From an uncultured Christensenella sp. (GTDB taxonomy: Bacteria > Bacillota > Clostridia > Christensenellales > UBA1242): 53,849 bases of DNA. The stretch covers positions 44,052 to 97,900 of the forward strand of contig CAJUBT010000004.1 in the NCBI GenBank assembly GCA_910584815.1, read 5' to 3'. The notes below the pieces were generated by a model, which searched no databases, was not told the DNA's origin, and was given only the letters and a program-made list of their open reading frames with translations. Below, piece after piece: positions 1-9,206 of this stretch. Every line of letters begins with the position of its first letter. The first letter of the stretch is position 1. The position numbers and the translations under genes are program-made.

Positions 1-117
1 TTTAAACATAAAATAATTTTAAAATTTTTTGCCTTTTATTATTTTGTGTGTAACTCTTAAAAAAGTTTTAAAAATTACATTTTAAAATTTGGAATTATTT
101 AACTAAAAGTATAGTTT
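1..117. other. AT-rich spacer upstream of mfd
   Basis: No gene or convincing terminator is visible. The stretch is almost entirely A and T. No -35/-10 pair with normal spacing stands out, so mfd may be transcribed from a promoter left of the window, as is common where mfd follows other genes. Confidence 0.5.
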
Positions 118-3100
118 ATGGAAGAATTAAAAAAGCGATTAAAAGAACTAGAACAATATAAATATAATACTGTTAGCGGTTTAAATGATGGTGAAAAATA
201 TTTTTTGCCAAGCCTTTTTAATGAAAAAATTTTAATTATTTGTAATAACTTAGACAGTCTTAACAACTACAAACTTCAGCTAACAGCACTAGGCAAAAAT
301 GTTTTAAGTTTAGAAGATTGCCTTCCATTAGTTATTTCTTTAAACGAAACTTCATCCTCAACTTATAAAAACTATTGTAAAACCTTGTCTTGTCTTGCAA
401 CAAATAATTACGATGTTTTACTTGTAACTCCTCAAGCACTATTTCAAACTTTGCCACAAAAACAATTTATGTTAAACGCCAGTTTGACCTTTGTTAAAGG
501 TAAACCCTATAAACATTTAGAAATTATATCAAAGCTAACTTCACTTGGCTATACCAACACCGAATTTGTAACAACAGTGGGAGAGTTTTCTGTTAGAGGC
601 GATGTTATAGATATTTTTCCAACAGGGGCATCTAATCCAATAAGACTTTCATTTTTTGATGATGAACTAGAACGCATAAACTATTTTGATGAAACCACAT
701 TTAAGTTGCAAGAGGAGCAATCATCTATAACAATTTATTGTCAAAATTTATTTGATAAAAATAGTGTAGATATTAAAGAAATAAGGAACGAGGTTGATAA
801 AAATTTTTCAACTTTAAAGTTAGACAGTCAAAGTTTGCTTAGATTAACCGAAATAATAAACACTCAATTTGAATATTTAGAAAATAATGTTTCAAAAACT
901 TCTAGTGTTTTCTTTTTGCCGTTTTGTAATTATTTTAATTGTAGTCTTTTTAATTATTTGCAGGCAGATACTAAAATTATTATTGATGAACCAAAACTAA
1001 TAACCGATAAGTTAACAGAGATTGAAGAAAGCAACATTTCAAATTTTTTGGATTTATCTTTAAAAGGCGAATTCTTGCCAAAATCAATAAATTTTTATCA
1101 AAAGAAAACAGATATTTTACAAAACATTAAAAATTTTAATTTAATTGCTTATTCCCGTTTAATTTCACAAAACAAAATTTTTAATAGTGAATATTGCCTT
1201 AATTTTATATGTTATCAAAATTTAAAATACCAAAATCATTTTGTAGAGTTAACTCAAACTTGCAAAAATTTAAAGCGTAACCATCACACAATTTTGTTAA
1301 GTGCAGTTTTACCCTTAACCATAAATAAAATTAAAACTTTTTTTCAAGATGAAAATTTAGATTATGTTGAAATTTCTTCCATCGAAGAACTTAAACAAAA
1401 TCAAATTAATATAACAACCCAAAACATTCCATTCTCTGCAAATTTTGAAATGGAACATTTTGTGTTGGTTGGTAGCAATGCTTTAAACAATCATCAAGCA
1501 CTAGAAAAACAATTTGTAAAAACAGAAGAAGTTAAGCCAAAATTTTCTGCCAAGGTGGGAGATTATGTGGTTCATCAGGTGCACGGAGTTGGCAAATATC
1601 AAGGTATACAAAATTTAAAACTAACTAATGTCTACAGAGATTATATTATAATTGAATATCGCGATGGAGATATACTTTATCTTCCACCAGAAAATGCCGA
1701 TATGCTTTCTAACTTTGTTGGGGAAGCAAACCCAAAATGCAATAAAATAGGTGGAACAGAGTTCTTTAAGGTTAAACAAAAAGTAAAAAATTCCATAAAG
1801 GAAATGGCTTTCGATTTAAAACAAGTTTACTCTCAACGCTTAAATTCAAAAGGCTTTAAATATTCTAAAGATACCTATTTGCAAACTGAATTTGAAAATG
1901 CTTTTCCATATAACTACACGCAAGACCAAATTACCGCTATAAATGAAATTAAAAAGGATATGGAAAGTGGCAAAATAATGGATAGGCTTTTGTGTGGAGA
2001 TGTTGGCTTTGGCAAAACAGAAGTTGCTTTAGTTACCGCTTTTAAAGCTATTCAAGATGGTAAGCAAGTTGCCATAATTTGCCCTACCACAATTTTATGC
2101 GAACAACACTATAACACAGCATTAGGCAGACTTAAAAATTTTATGGTGGAAATTGAAGCCATAAATCGTTTTAAAACTAAAAAAGAACAAACTGAAATTA
2201 TTCAAAAATTAGCTGATGGAAAAGTAGACCTTATTTGCGGCACACATAGGCTTTTTAGTAAAGATGTAAAGTTTAAAGATTTAGGCCTTATAATTTTAGA
2301 TGAAGAACAACGCTTTGGTGTAGAAGATAAGGAAAGGTTAAAAAATCTTAAAAAAACTGTAGATGTATTATCGCTTTCTGCAACTCCAATTCCGCGAACT
2401 TTATATATGTCTTTGGTCGGTATAAGGGATGTTAGTTTCTTGTCAACTCCTCCAAAGGAACGCAAACCAATTCATACAATGGTTGTAGACTATTCTAACT
2501 CTATTTTAGTTTCTGCTTGTAAAAAGGAACTTGAACGGGGCGGACAAGTTTTAATTGTATATAATAGGGTGGAAAGCATTTTAAATTTTTATGCTAAAGT
2601 AAAAGAACTTTTGCCAGATGTAAACATAGGTGTTGCACACGGTCAAATGAGTCCTAAACAATTAGAAGATGCAATATACAATTTATATTCCCGTAAAACC
2701 CAAATTTTAATAAGCACAATATTAATAGAAAATGGTATTGACCTTCCATATGCAAACACTCTTTTTGTTATAGATGCCGATAAACTTGGCTTAAGCCAAC
2801 TATATCAGTTAAGAGGCAGAATTGGTAGAAGTAACATCGAGGCGGAAGCATATTTTAGTTTTACTAGCAACAAAACTTTAACAGAAGAAGCTTATAAACG
2901 CCTAGATGCTATTATGGAATTTAGCGACTTTGGCAGTGGCTATAAAGTTGCCCTCAGAGATTTAGAAATTAGAGGGGCAGGAGATGTGCTTGGTAAAATG
3001 CAACACGGACATATAGAGCAAGTTGGGTACGATATGTATATAAAACTTCTTAATGAAGTTGTTAGTGAAATAAAAGGCGAAAAAATAACAGAATTGAAAG

Positions 3101-3543
3101 AAATAAAAGTTGATATTTCTTTAAATGCTTATCTTCCAGAAACTTATATAAAAGGTAACGAACAGCGAATTGCCTTTTATACTAAAGTAAGCAAAACACA
3201 AAATTTGAACGATTTTAACAATTTAATTGAAGAAACAAGAACAACCTATGGTGAATTGCCAAAAAGTGTTATGCAACTTTGCATAGTGGGTTTAATTAAA
3301 AACACAGCGCAACAATTGGGCGTAAAACGGGTCGTTTTAAACAATTTTGAATGTAAAATTATGTTTTATAGCGAAATTTTACAAACTCCTTTTTTTCAGG
3401 AATTATCTAAACCTTCAACACAATATGTTTTAAGTTGCGAAAATATGCCAATAATAAAATTACTAAATAAAGAAAATATGGAAAAAACGCAGGAAAGTTT
3501 AATAAATTTCTTGCATAAATTTACGCAAATTAAAAATAAATAA
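118..3543 (+). CDS. mfd: Transcription-repair coupling factor Mfd
   Basis: Mfd is a cytoplasmic DNA translocase that removes stalled RNA polymerase at lesions and recruits UvrA. The 1,141 residues match the usual length (about 1,150). The N-terminal ~470 residues are the UvrB-like part. A CarD-like RNA-polymerase-interacting domain begins near residue 478 (VGDYVVHQVHGVGKYQG). The motor follows: Walker A GDVGFGKT at 627-634 (Lys633), DEEQ box at 728-731, then SATPIPRTL and a QLRGRIGRS motif VI. The last ~150 residues fit the TRCF C-terminal domain. No domain is missing. No clear Shine-Dalgarno sequence precedes the ATG, but the N-terminus aligns in length with the family. A PrsA-type foldase follows, a neighbour seen in other clostridia. 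Family identity is essentially certain. Confidence 0.97.
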   Translation: MEELKKRLKELEQYKYNTVSGLNDGEKYFLPSLFNEKILIICNNLDSLNNYKLQLTALGKNVLSLEDCLPLVISLNETSSSTYKNYCKTLSCLATNNYDVLLVTPQALFQTLPQKQFMLNASLTFVKGKPYKHLEIISKLTSLGYTNTEFVTTVGEFSVRGDVIDIFPTGASNPIRLSFFDDELERINYFDETTFKLQEEQSSITIYCQNLFDKNSVDIKEIRNEVDKNFSTLKLDSQSLLRLTEIINTQFEYLENNVSKTSSVFFLPFCNYFNCSLFNYLQADTKIIIDEPKLITDKLTEIEESNISNFLDLSLKGEFLPKSINFYQKKTDILQNIKNFNLIAYSRLISQNKIFNSEYCLNFICYQNLKYQNHFVELTQTCKNLKRNHHTILLSAVLPLTINKIKTFFQDENLDYVEISSIEELKQNQINITTQNIPFSANFEMEHFVLVGSNALNNHQALEKQFVKTEEVKPKFSAKVGDYVVHQVHGVGKYQGIQNLKLTNVYRDYIIIEYRDGDILYLPPENADMLSNFVGEANPKCNKIGGTEFFKVKQKVKNSIKEMAFDLKQVYSQRLNSKGFKYSKDTYLQTEFENAFPYNYTQDQITAINEIKKDMESGKIMDRLLCGDVGFGKTEVALVTAFKAIQDGKQVAIICPTTILCEQHYNTALGRLKNFMVEIEAINRFKTKKEQTEIIQKLADGKVDLICGTHRLFSKDVKFKDLGLIILDEEQRFGVEDKERLKNLKKTVDVLSLSATPIPRTLYMSLVGIRDVSFLSTPPKERKPIHTMVVDYSNSILVSACKKELERGGQVLIVYNRVESILNFYAKVKELLPDVNIGVAHGQMSPKQLEDAIYNLYSRKTQILISTILIENGIDLPYANTLFVIDADKLGLSQLYQLRGRIGRSNIEAEAYFSFTSNKTLTEEAYKRLDAIMEFSDFGSGYKVALRDLEIRGAGDVLGKMQHGHIEQVGYDMYIKLLNEVVSEIKGEKITELKEIKVDISLNAYLPETYIKGNEQRIAFYTKVSKTQNLNDFNNLIEETRTTYGELPKSVMQLCIVGLIKNTAQQLGVKRVVLNNFECKIMFYSEILQTPFFQELSKPSTQYVLSCENMPIIKLLNKENMEKTQESLINFLHKFTQIKNK

Positions 3544-3572
3544 TTGCATTATTAGTTATTTTAATGTATAAT
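3544..3572 (+). promoter_or_regulatory. Candidate sigma-A promoter between mfd and prsA
   Basis: TTGCAT (3544-3549) and a perfect TATAAT (3567-3572) are separated by 17 nt, directly after the mfd stop. It would give a leader of about 210 nt before the foldase start. An imperfect hairpin lies in that leader (3674-3682 with 3709-3717, one mismatch, 26-nt loop). In sequence this AT-rich, chance matches are common. Confidence 0.35.
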
Positions 3573-3788
3573 TTAACTTGCTAAGTTGTATAACTATGCT
3601 TTTTATACTTTTTAGTAATAATAATTTTGCAAATAAAAAAATAAATTAAATTTAATTTTTTTTAAAAATTAAAGCATATGGCTTTATAACTTTGTTTTGC
3701 CATAAGCAAATAATATTATAATTATTTTGTTCTTTTAGTAAAAAAAGTTAAAGCGACACTTAATAATTTTAACAGGAGTTTTAAAATC

Positions 3789-5702
3789 GTGAAAAAGAAA
3801 CTAGCAACATTGTTTATGTTTGTGTTTATGTGCTTATGTTTGTTTACTGGCTGTAATTTATGGCGTAGCGATGGCTATGCAAATTTAAATGCCATTGTTG
3901 CAACAAATGGGGATATTTCTATTACTCGCGAAAGTTTAATAACCGCTTATAATAGTTCAGGTTATTATTACGATCAATATTATGGTTACACCCGTAAAGA
4001 AGCAATTGAACGCACAATAGAAAGTTTAATTAATAGAGAATATTTATTAAGATATATAGCCCAAATTGCAGAAAAAGACACCCAGTATCAGTTAACAAAA
4101 GCAGAAGAATATGCTGTTATAAAAGAAACTTGGGAGTACATCGACACTTCAATAACAGCTATTGTTGAACAAACTCGTAAAGAACTTGGTTTAACTAAAG
4201 ATGATTTATCTACCGAAAGTGAAGATACTTCATCTGGTAATAATTCAACCGATTATAAACAAAAAGATGGCTACACCAAAAAATTTGTTTCTGGAACTCT
4301 TACAACTCCAAATGGAACAAAAAATGTTGCAATTAAAACTATTGTAAAAGATGATAATGAATATGTTCCAGAAGTTTTACCTTCCTTATATAATTATCAA
4401 GTTAATTTAAAAAGTTCAAGTAAAGATTATAAACGCACTGTTTGGAATAGATATATAACAATTTTAAAAGCAAATCAAAAAAGTTATAAATACGATGATA
4501 TGTCCGATACTGCTGTGTTTAACAGAGAATTAGATAAAACTTATAAAACTAATTTAGAAAATGCAAAACTCAAAAAATTCGAAAATATTTACACTCAAAA
4601 CTTTGGTTTAGAACCATATCCAGATTATGTAGAAAATGGCGAGAAAGTTGACCTATATTACGTAAACGATAAAACTTTGCAAGATATAATAACAAAATAT
4701 CAAAAAACATATAATAGCAATAAAGAACTTTACAATTTAAGTAAAGCAAATAGTAACATCGTTACGGAAGAAGAAATTAAAAATAACTACTATAATTTAG
4801 TTACAAATTCTTCTAATAGAGAAGAATACCTATATTATGGTAACCCTCAAGAAGATGAAACATTATTAACTTGCATTCATATCCTAGTAAAATTAAGCGA
4901 AGAACAATCTGCTCAAATAACAGCAATAGATGAAAATCCTTTATATAAAGAACCTATTGGAGATGGCACAAGCGATAAAACAATTGCTGACATATTAAAA
5001 GCAGAAGTTCGTTCTCAAGAAAATACTAAAGCCTTTTATAGAACTTACAACGAAGAGGGCAAGGTAACAGAAAGTAAAACAGGCACAAGTGTAAAAGAAA
5101 TTTATAAAGAAATTTTAGAAAAAATTAACACACAAGTTTCTGCACCCCCTGGCACAGCAGATTATGTAGAACAAGTAGTTAAAATTTTTGATGAATATAT
5201 CTACACCTATAACCAAGATACAGGCATTATTAATGCAAAGTTTGATTATATAGTAGGCACTAAAACCAGTGCTATGGTTAACAGCTTTACAGAAGTTGTA
5301 AGAAAACTTTACAATAATGGTGAAAAAGATTTTAATAAAACAGAAGATCAAGCCGACTATAATAAAGATGTAACCCTAATGTTTCCAAATGGGGTTGGCT
5401 TTGCTGGAGCAATTAGTGCACCTTTCTTAGAAGTAGCAAGCAACTATAGTGGTTATCACATTGTTTTATATACAGGAACTTTAAATAATATAGAAGCAAA
5501 TTCATTAACTATAGACAATGTTTTTGAAAAATTAAGTTCAACAAAAACATCAATAGCCTATGGACAAACCTTATTTGAATTTGTTTACGATAAAGTTATA
5601 AAAGACACTTATAATGCCTATCAAACCAATCTTGTAAATTCAATTATGCAAAACAAAACACAATTAAATTCAAGTAACTACTCCGATTTATTAAATGGTT
5701 AG
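3789..5702 (+). CDS. prsA: PrsA/SurA-like lipoprotein peptidyl-prolyl isomerase with split parvulin domain
   Basis: This is a likely extracytoplasmic foldase that helps exported proteins fold outside the membrane. The GTG start is supported by AGGAG at 3774-3778, 10 nt upstream. A lipoprotein signal ends in LFTGC with Cys22 as the lipid site. Residues ~30-110 look like the SurA N-terminal helical domain (TRKEAIERTIESLINREYL). The parvulin fold is recognisable at both ends: CIHILVK with His364, and GYHIVLYTG with His557. These two histidines normally lie about 80 residues apart, so there is an insertion of roughly 110 residues in the domain. The protein is 637 residues, about twice a typical PrsA. 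Its position after mfd agrees with the assignment. Whether isomerase activity survives the insertion is unknown. A plausible job is folding the giant lipoproteins encoded downstream, but nothing in the sequence proves that. Confidence 0.8.
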   Translation: MKKKLATLFMFVFMCLCLFTGCNLWRSDGYANLNAIVATNGDISITRESLITAYNSSGYYYDQYYGYTRKEAIERTIESLINREYLLRYIAQIAEKDTQYQLTKAEEYAVIKETWEYIDTSITAIVEQTRKELGLTKDDLSTESEDTSSGNNSTDYKQKDGYTKKFVSGTLTTPNGTKNVAIKTIVKDDNEYVPEVLPSLYNYQVNLKSSSKDYKRTVWNRYITILKANQKSYKYDDMSDTAVFNRELDKTYKTNLENAKLKKFENIYTQNFGLEPYPDYVENGEKVDLYYVNDKTLQDIITKYQKTYNSNKELYNLSKANSNIVTEEEIKNNYYNLVTNSSNREEYLYYGNPQEDETLLTCIHILVKLSEEQSAQITAIDENPLYKEPIGDGTSDKTIADILKAEVRSQENTKAFYRTYNEEGKVTESKTGTSVKEIYKEILEKINTQVSAPPGTADYVEQVVKIFDEYIYTYNQDTGIINAKFDYIVGTKTSAMVNSFTEVVRKLYNNGEKDFNKTEDQADYNKDVTLMFPNGVGFAGAISAPFLEVASNYSGYHIVLYTGTLNNIEANSLTIDNVFEKLSSTKTSIAYGQTLFEFVYDKVIKDTYNAYQTNLVNSIMQNKTQLNSSNYSDLLNG

Positions 5703-5711
5703 TTATATGCC

Positions 5712-5743
5712 TAAACTTACCTATTTTTTGATAGGTAAGTTTA
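5712..5743 (+). terminator. Perfect 13-bp hairpin after prsA
   Basis: Positions 5712-5724 and 5731-5743 are exact inverted repeats around a 6-nt loop of TTTTTG. It begins 10 nt after the prsA stop. There is no T-run after the 3' arm on either strand, so it is not a classical intrinsic terminator. It may attenuate read-through, protect the prsA 3' end, or act in the leader of the next gene. Confidence 0.5.
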
Positions 5744-5797
5744 CTGCTATATAAAAATATTATAACACCACAACATTTCGTTTTAAAAGGAGGAATA

Positions 5798-7423
5798 ATG
5801 GCTACTAAAAAGGTTAAAGATGAAAATTCTTTAAACATTGATGTTGCAGAGAATGAAAATAACATAAAATCAGCCGCTGAAAATGAACAACTAAACAAAA
5901 CAACAAAAAATAAAAATAGCAATGTCAAAAAAAATAAAGAAGATGCTAAACAAAATATTGCAACTAAAAAAATAAGTAAAAAAACAAATGGCAGTGTTTC
6001 CACATCAAATTCAAATGCCACTATTACCTCTAAAACAAATAAAAAACGAAAATTATCAAATCCTGTTTTAATAAAATTATATTACAAAAAAAATAAACTA
6101 CGCAAACTACGCAAAAACTATGGTGCAAACTTTAGCGATGTTGCACACTATAGTATAACAGAAAGTTTATCTAACAGATATTCATTAAATAAGGCAGAAG
6201 AGCACGAGCAAGAAGTTAAAAAACACGGAAGCAAAAACAAAACTAAAAAAGAAAACAGGAAAAAGAAATTATTAAATTTTTTGTATTTTGCATTAAACAT
6301 TCTTGTAATTGCGGTTGTGCTTGCAATTCAGTTATCTAGCGAACCAAACCCTAAAGACAGTATAACGGTTATATTATCGGCCAATTGGTGGTTTTTACTC
6401 TGTGCCTTACTTATGTTTGTTATAACCATAATTGCCGACCAAGCACGATGTTCTGTTTTAATGCGTAAAGCCACTGGCAGATTTAGAATTAACTTAAGTT
6501 ATAAAATTGTTGCTGTAGGTAGATACTACGATGTTATTACTCCCCTTAGTGTTGGTGGTCAACCTTTTCAGGTTTTCTATGCCAATAAATACGGCGTTAA
6601 AGCAGGCGATGGAATTTCTGTTATAACTGCAAAATATGTGTTTCAACAAATAACATACTTTATTGTTGTAAGTTACATATTATTCCGTAACTTATTCAAA
6701 CACACCCTTATAAATTCTGGTGTTATTGCAGGTAGTGTAGAAGATGGGCTTGTTTCAACATTAAGTTGGATAGGTTATTCAGTTACCGCAGTTGTGCTGT
6801 TTACATTAATTTTTATGGCTCTTAACAAAAGGGTTGGCTCAAAACTAGTGGCTGGCATATTTAAACTTTTTAGTAAAATTAAAATAGGCAAATTTAAAGT
6901 TATTAAAGACTATAATAAGTCTTTCATAAGCACAATGAAAACAGTAAACTCTTGGCAAGAAACAACTAAAAAATACTTTCACTCTTGGTGGGTTATTTTA
7001 GTTAACATAATAGCAGCCTTGCTTTGTATGTTTGCAAATTATACAATTCCTTTCTTTATTTATTGCGCTTTTGCTGGTTGGCAACCAGAAGTTTGGATTA
7101 ACATTGTAACAATTGCTGTTATGGTTGAACTTTCTTCAGCCTTTAACCCAATTCCTATGGGTATTGGAACTGCCGACTTAGGCTTTAAAGTTTTATATGG
7201 GGCTTTGTTTGCCTTAGCTGGTGTTTCAACTGCGTTTATTTGGGCATATATTATTTGGAGAGTTTTAGTTTATTATATTTACATTATGCAAGGTCTTTTT
7301 ATAATTACTTACGATTATGCTATAGGTAATAAAAAACTTGCCAAATATAAGGATTTTTGGCTATTGCCATTTAAAGAACGCTGTAAAGTTAAAAAAGACA
7401 AATTTATAAAACGAAACAAATAG
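5798..7423 (+). CDS. Flippase-like membrane protein (LPG synthase TM / UPF0104 family) with Lys-rich N-terminal extension
   Basis: AAAGGAGG at 5786-5793 fixes the ATG start. Residues 1-155 are hydrophilic and dominated by Lys, Asn, Ser and Thr, with runs such as KKISKKTNG; they are probably cytoplasmic. From about residue 158 the protein is a polytopic membrane protein with roughly seven or eight helices. Two conserved blocks fit the lysylphosphatidylglycerol synthase transmembrane (MprF flippase-like) family: TPLSVGGQPFQVFY near 247-260 and NPIPMGIGTADLGF near 450-463. The cytosolic lysyltransferase domain of full MprF is absent, so this is a stand-alone flippase-type domain. Members are thought to move lipids or lipid-linked substrates across the membrane; the substrate here cannot be told. 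The lysine-rich extension is not part of the usual family domain. A strong terminator follows. Confidence 0.82.
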   Translation: MATKKVKDENSLNIDVAENENNIKSAAENEQLNKTTKNKNSNVKKNKEDAKQNIATKKISKKTNGSVSTSNSNATITSKTNKKRKLSNPVLIKLYYKKNKLRKLRKNYGANFSDVAHYSITESLSNRYSLNKAEEHEQEVKKHGSKNKTKKENRKKKLLNFLYFALNILVIAVVLAIQLSSEPNPKDSITVILSANWWFLLCALLMFVITIIADQARCSVLMRKATGRFRINLSYKIVAVGRYYDVITPLSVGGQPFQVFYANKYGVKAGDGISVITAKYVFQQITYFIVVSYILFRNLFKHTLINSGVIAGSVEDGLVSTLSWIGYSVTAVVLFTLIFMALNKRVGSKLVAGIFKLFSKIKIGKFKVIKDYNKSFISTMKTVNSWQETTKKYFHSWWVILVNIIAALLCMFANYTIPFFIYCAFAGWQPEVWINIVTIAVMVELSSAFNPIPMGIGTADLGFKVLYGALFALAGVSTAFIWAYIIWRVLVYYIYIMQGLFIITYDYAIGNKKLAKYKDFWLLPFKERCKVKKDKFIKRNK

Positions 7424-7450
7424 TTTTATAAACAAATAAATAACTTTATA

Positions 7451-7484
7451 AAATTAACCTTATTTTTAGGGTTAATTTTTTTTT
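7451..7484 (+). terminator. Intrinsic terminator after the flippase-like gene
   Basis: An 11-bp stem (7451-7461 with 7468-7478, one G-U pair) has a 6-nt loop and runs into T's to 7484. It starts 27 nt after the stop codon. It separates the flippase-like gene from the sporulation group. Confidence 0.85.
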
Positions 7485-7634
7485 ATTGCTTTTAAAATTT
7501 AATTATAATAAAAAATATAATAATAAATATTTAAATCTTTTTAAAAATATTTAATAATATTTAAACTAAAAGTTAAAAATAAATAAGAAATAAAAAAATG
7601 TTTAAAAAATAATAACTAGAAAATAATTATCTGT

Positions 7635-8177
7635 ATGAAAAATATTTTAACTTTTTTAATTTTAAATAAAAAACAATCACTCTTATTAAAAATAGTTTGT
7701 TCCTTTGCAATGCTTGCACTGTTGCTAACTAGTTTCTTAGTTAATAAAAGTACATACAATTTTTATGATGTTTTTTTCTGTAACAATACATCAACATACT
7801 GTTATATTTATAGCGAGGAAGATTTTAAAGAAAACCTAACTGCTTTTAATAGTAATAAACAACTTATTAATTGCGTAAAAAATGGCTCTAAATGGTTCGT
7901 AAACTTTAACAATAAAACTGTGCTACAAAATATAAAACCACCTCAATATAAACAAGTTACAGGCAATTTTAGCCCTACAACACTACAAAAAGCTTTAAAA
8001 AAAGTTAAAGCAAAACTTGTTAAAGTTGAAAATTATAATAACATTAAAATATTGTTTTTTTACACTCCAGTTTGGCAAGATTATAGGCAAATTGAAAATT
8101 ATAAAATAAACCTACAAATAGCAATAAATTCTTCTTCAACAACAATAGGTTATCCAATGATATATGGTTCTTTTTAA
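7635..8177 (+). CDS. Probable YwmB-like secreted or membrane-anchored protein (short)
   Basis: A 180-residue protein with one N-terminal hydrophobic segment (about residues 17-37), so secreted or anchored with the body outside. The C-terminal end (KINLQIAINSSSTTIGYP) resembles the end of YwmB as I recall it, where an NLQIA block is followed by a short strand and a final TxxxGTP-type stretch. YwmB commonly lies near murA, spoIID, spoIIQ and spoIIID in sporeformers, and here spoIIQ starts 74 nt after the stop, which supports the match. The protein is clearly shorter than B. subtilis YwmB (about 250 residues). No good Shine-Dalgarno sequence precedes this ATG, so the start is less certain than others here. 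The function of YwmB itself is not established. It could instead be an unrelated lineage-specific protein. Confidence 0.5.
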   Translation: MKNILTFLILNKKQSLLLKIVCSFAMLALLLTSFLVNKSTYNFYDVFFCNNTSTYCYIYSEEDFKENLTAFNSNKQLINCVKNGSKWFVNFNNKTVLQNIKPPQYKQVTGNFSPTTLQKALKKVKAKLVKVENYNNIKILFFYTPVWQDYRQIENYKINLQIAINSSSTTIGYPMIYGSF

Positions 8178-8236
8178 CCTAAAATTACTTTTTAAAAAAT
8201 ATGTTTAAAAAAAAATGTATTGGCAACAATTTTTGT

Positions 8237-8242
8237 AGGAGG
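8237..8242 (+). promoter_or_regulatory. Ribosome binding site that sets the spoIIQ start
   Basis: A perfect AGGAGG ends 9 nt before the ATG at 8252. It lies inside the longer reading frame that opens at 8201. The 8201 ATG has no such site, and the extra 17 residues would add a basic, Cys-containing stretch not expected in SpoIIQ. The true start is therefore taken as 8252. Confidence 0.85.
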
Positions 8243-8251
8243 TTAAAAAGA

Positions 8252-8836
8252 ATGACTAAACAAAATGTAAAATATTTTTTCTTACGATTTAGAAGAGTGC
8301 TTATAGCAAGCGTTGTATGCCTAATTGCATTGGCAATAATAAGTGTGGTTGCAGTAAAAACAGCTCAGAATGCAAAACTTAAAAATGATGGTTCTGTAAA
8401 TGTTTCCACTCCATCAGCAGTAACATTTATTATGCCTATTAAAGATGGTGTTATAACTAAAGAATTTTCAAACACTGCCCTAAAGTATAATGTAACTTTA
8501 AAACAATGGGAAGCACACAAAGCTGTTGACATAAAAGGTGCAGATAAGGCAGATGTATTAGCCGTATATGGCGGGAAAGTTGAAAAGGTAGACAATACTT
8601 ACTTAAAAGGTAACATTGTAACAATTTCTCACGCAAATGGCTTAAAAACAGAATATTCTTCATTAGACAATGTTACTGTTAAAGCAGGCGACACAGTTAA
8701 ACAAGGCGATAAAATTGGCACTGCTTCTACAACAGCAAAATGTGAAGCTAGCGAAGGAGATCACTTACACTTAGAAGTTTACTTGAATAACCAAAAAGTA
8801 GATCCATTGCTTTATTTAGTTACAGGCGATAAATAA
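8252..8836 (+). CDS. spoIIQ: SpoIIQ-like M23 (LytM) peptidase-family protein
   Basis: SpoIIQ is made in the forespore; its extracellular LytM domain binds SpoIIIAH and forms the channel between mother cell and forespore. The 194-residue protein has a basic cytoplasmic N-terminus, one membrane helix (about residues 12-35), a short linker, and a LytM domain over the last ~120 residues. Both zinc motifs appear intact: HKAVD (HxxxD) and DHLHLEV (HxH). B. subtilis SpoIIQ has lost the first metal ligand, while clostridial versions keep it, so this one may be an active endopeptidase. The close upstream YwmB-like gene and downstream spoIIID support SpoIIQ over a generic M23 hydrolase. I see no clear sigma-F promoter. 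Assignment to M23 is firm; to SpoIIQ, likely. Confidence 0.8.
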   Translation: MTKQNVKYFFLRFRRVLIASVVCLIALAIISVVAVKTAQNAKLKNDGSVNVSTPSAVTFIMPIKDGVITKEFSNTALKYNVTLKQWEAHKAVDIKGADKADVLAVYGGKVEKVDNTYLKGNIVTISHANGLKTEYSSLDNVTVKAGDTVKQGDKIGTASTTAKCEASEGDHLHLEVYLNNQKVDPLLYLVTGDK

Positions 8837-9206
8837 TGTTTTTCTTTTAAAGCTATTTAACAAGAAGTTGTTTTTTTAAAAAATTAAAGCTTGTACTTTT
8901 TAACATTTATTGTGCTATTTGTAAATTTCTAATGTTGTTAAATAATAAATATATTTTTAAATGGGGTAAATTAACATATTGCAAAAAAAATTACTTTGCA
9001 AATTGCTAATTTACTTTTTTATTGTTTTAATTATTAGGGTGTGAATGTAAAATTTAATTTTGCATTTATATTTAAATGTAATTGCAATTTTAATGTTTAT
9101 CTTAATATATTTTAAATTGCAATAGGTTGTAAATGCCGTATAATTTGCTTTACTTAATTTATTAAATATTATATAATATAATAACTAAATATTACGGAGG
9201 GTAATT
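8837..9206. other. Non-coding gap between spoIIQ and acpP
   Basis: About 370 nt of AT-rich DNA. Apart from the acpP promoter and ribosome site at its right end I see no gene, no strong hairpin and no known RNA element. Confidence 0.6.
9149..9177 (+). promoter_or_regulatory. Sigma-A promoter for acpP
   Basis: TTTACT (9149-9154) and a perfect TATAAT (9172-9177) lie 17 nt apart, 29 nt before the acpP ATG. GGAGG at 9196-9200 follows as ribosome site. Spacing and position are what a constitutive promoter should show. Confidence 0.6.

Noticed and set aside
89..115. Promoter-like TTGGAA and TATAGT before mfd
   Set aside because: The spacer is only 15 nt and the start would leave almost no leader before the ATG.
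8201..8251. Longer start for the SpoIIQ-like protein at 8201
   Set aside because: AGGAGG at 8237-8242 with 9-nt spacing supports the ATG at 8252; the 8201 ATG has no ribosome site.
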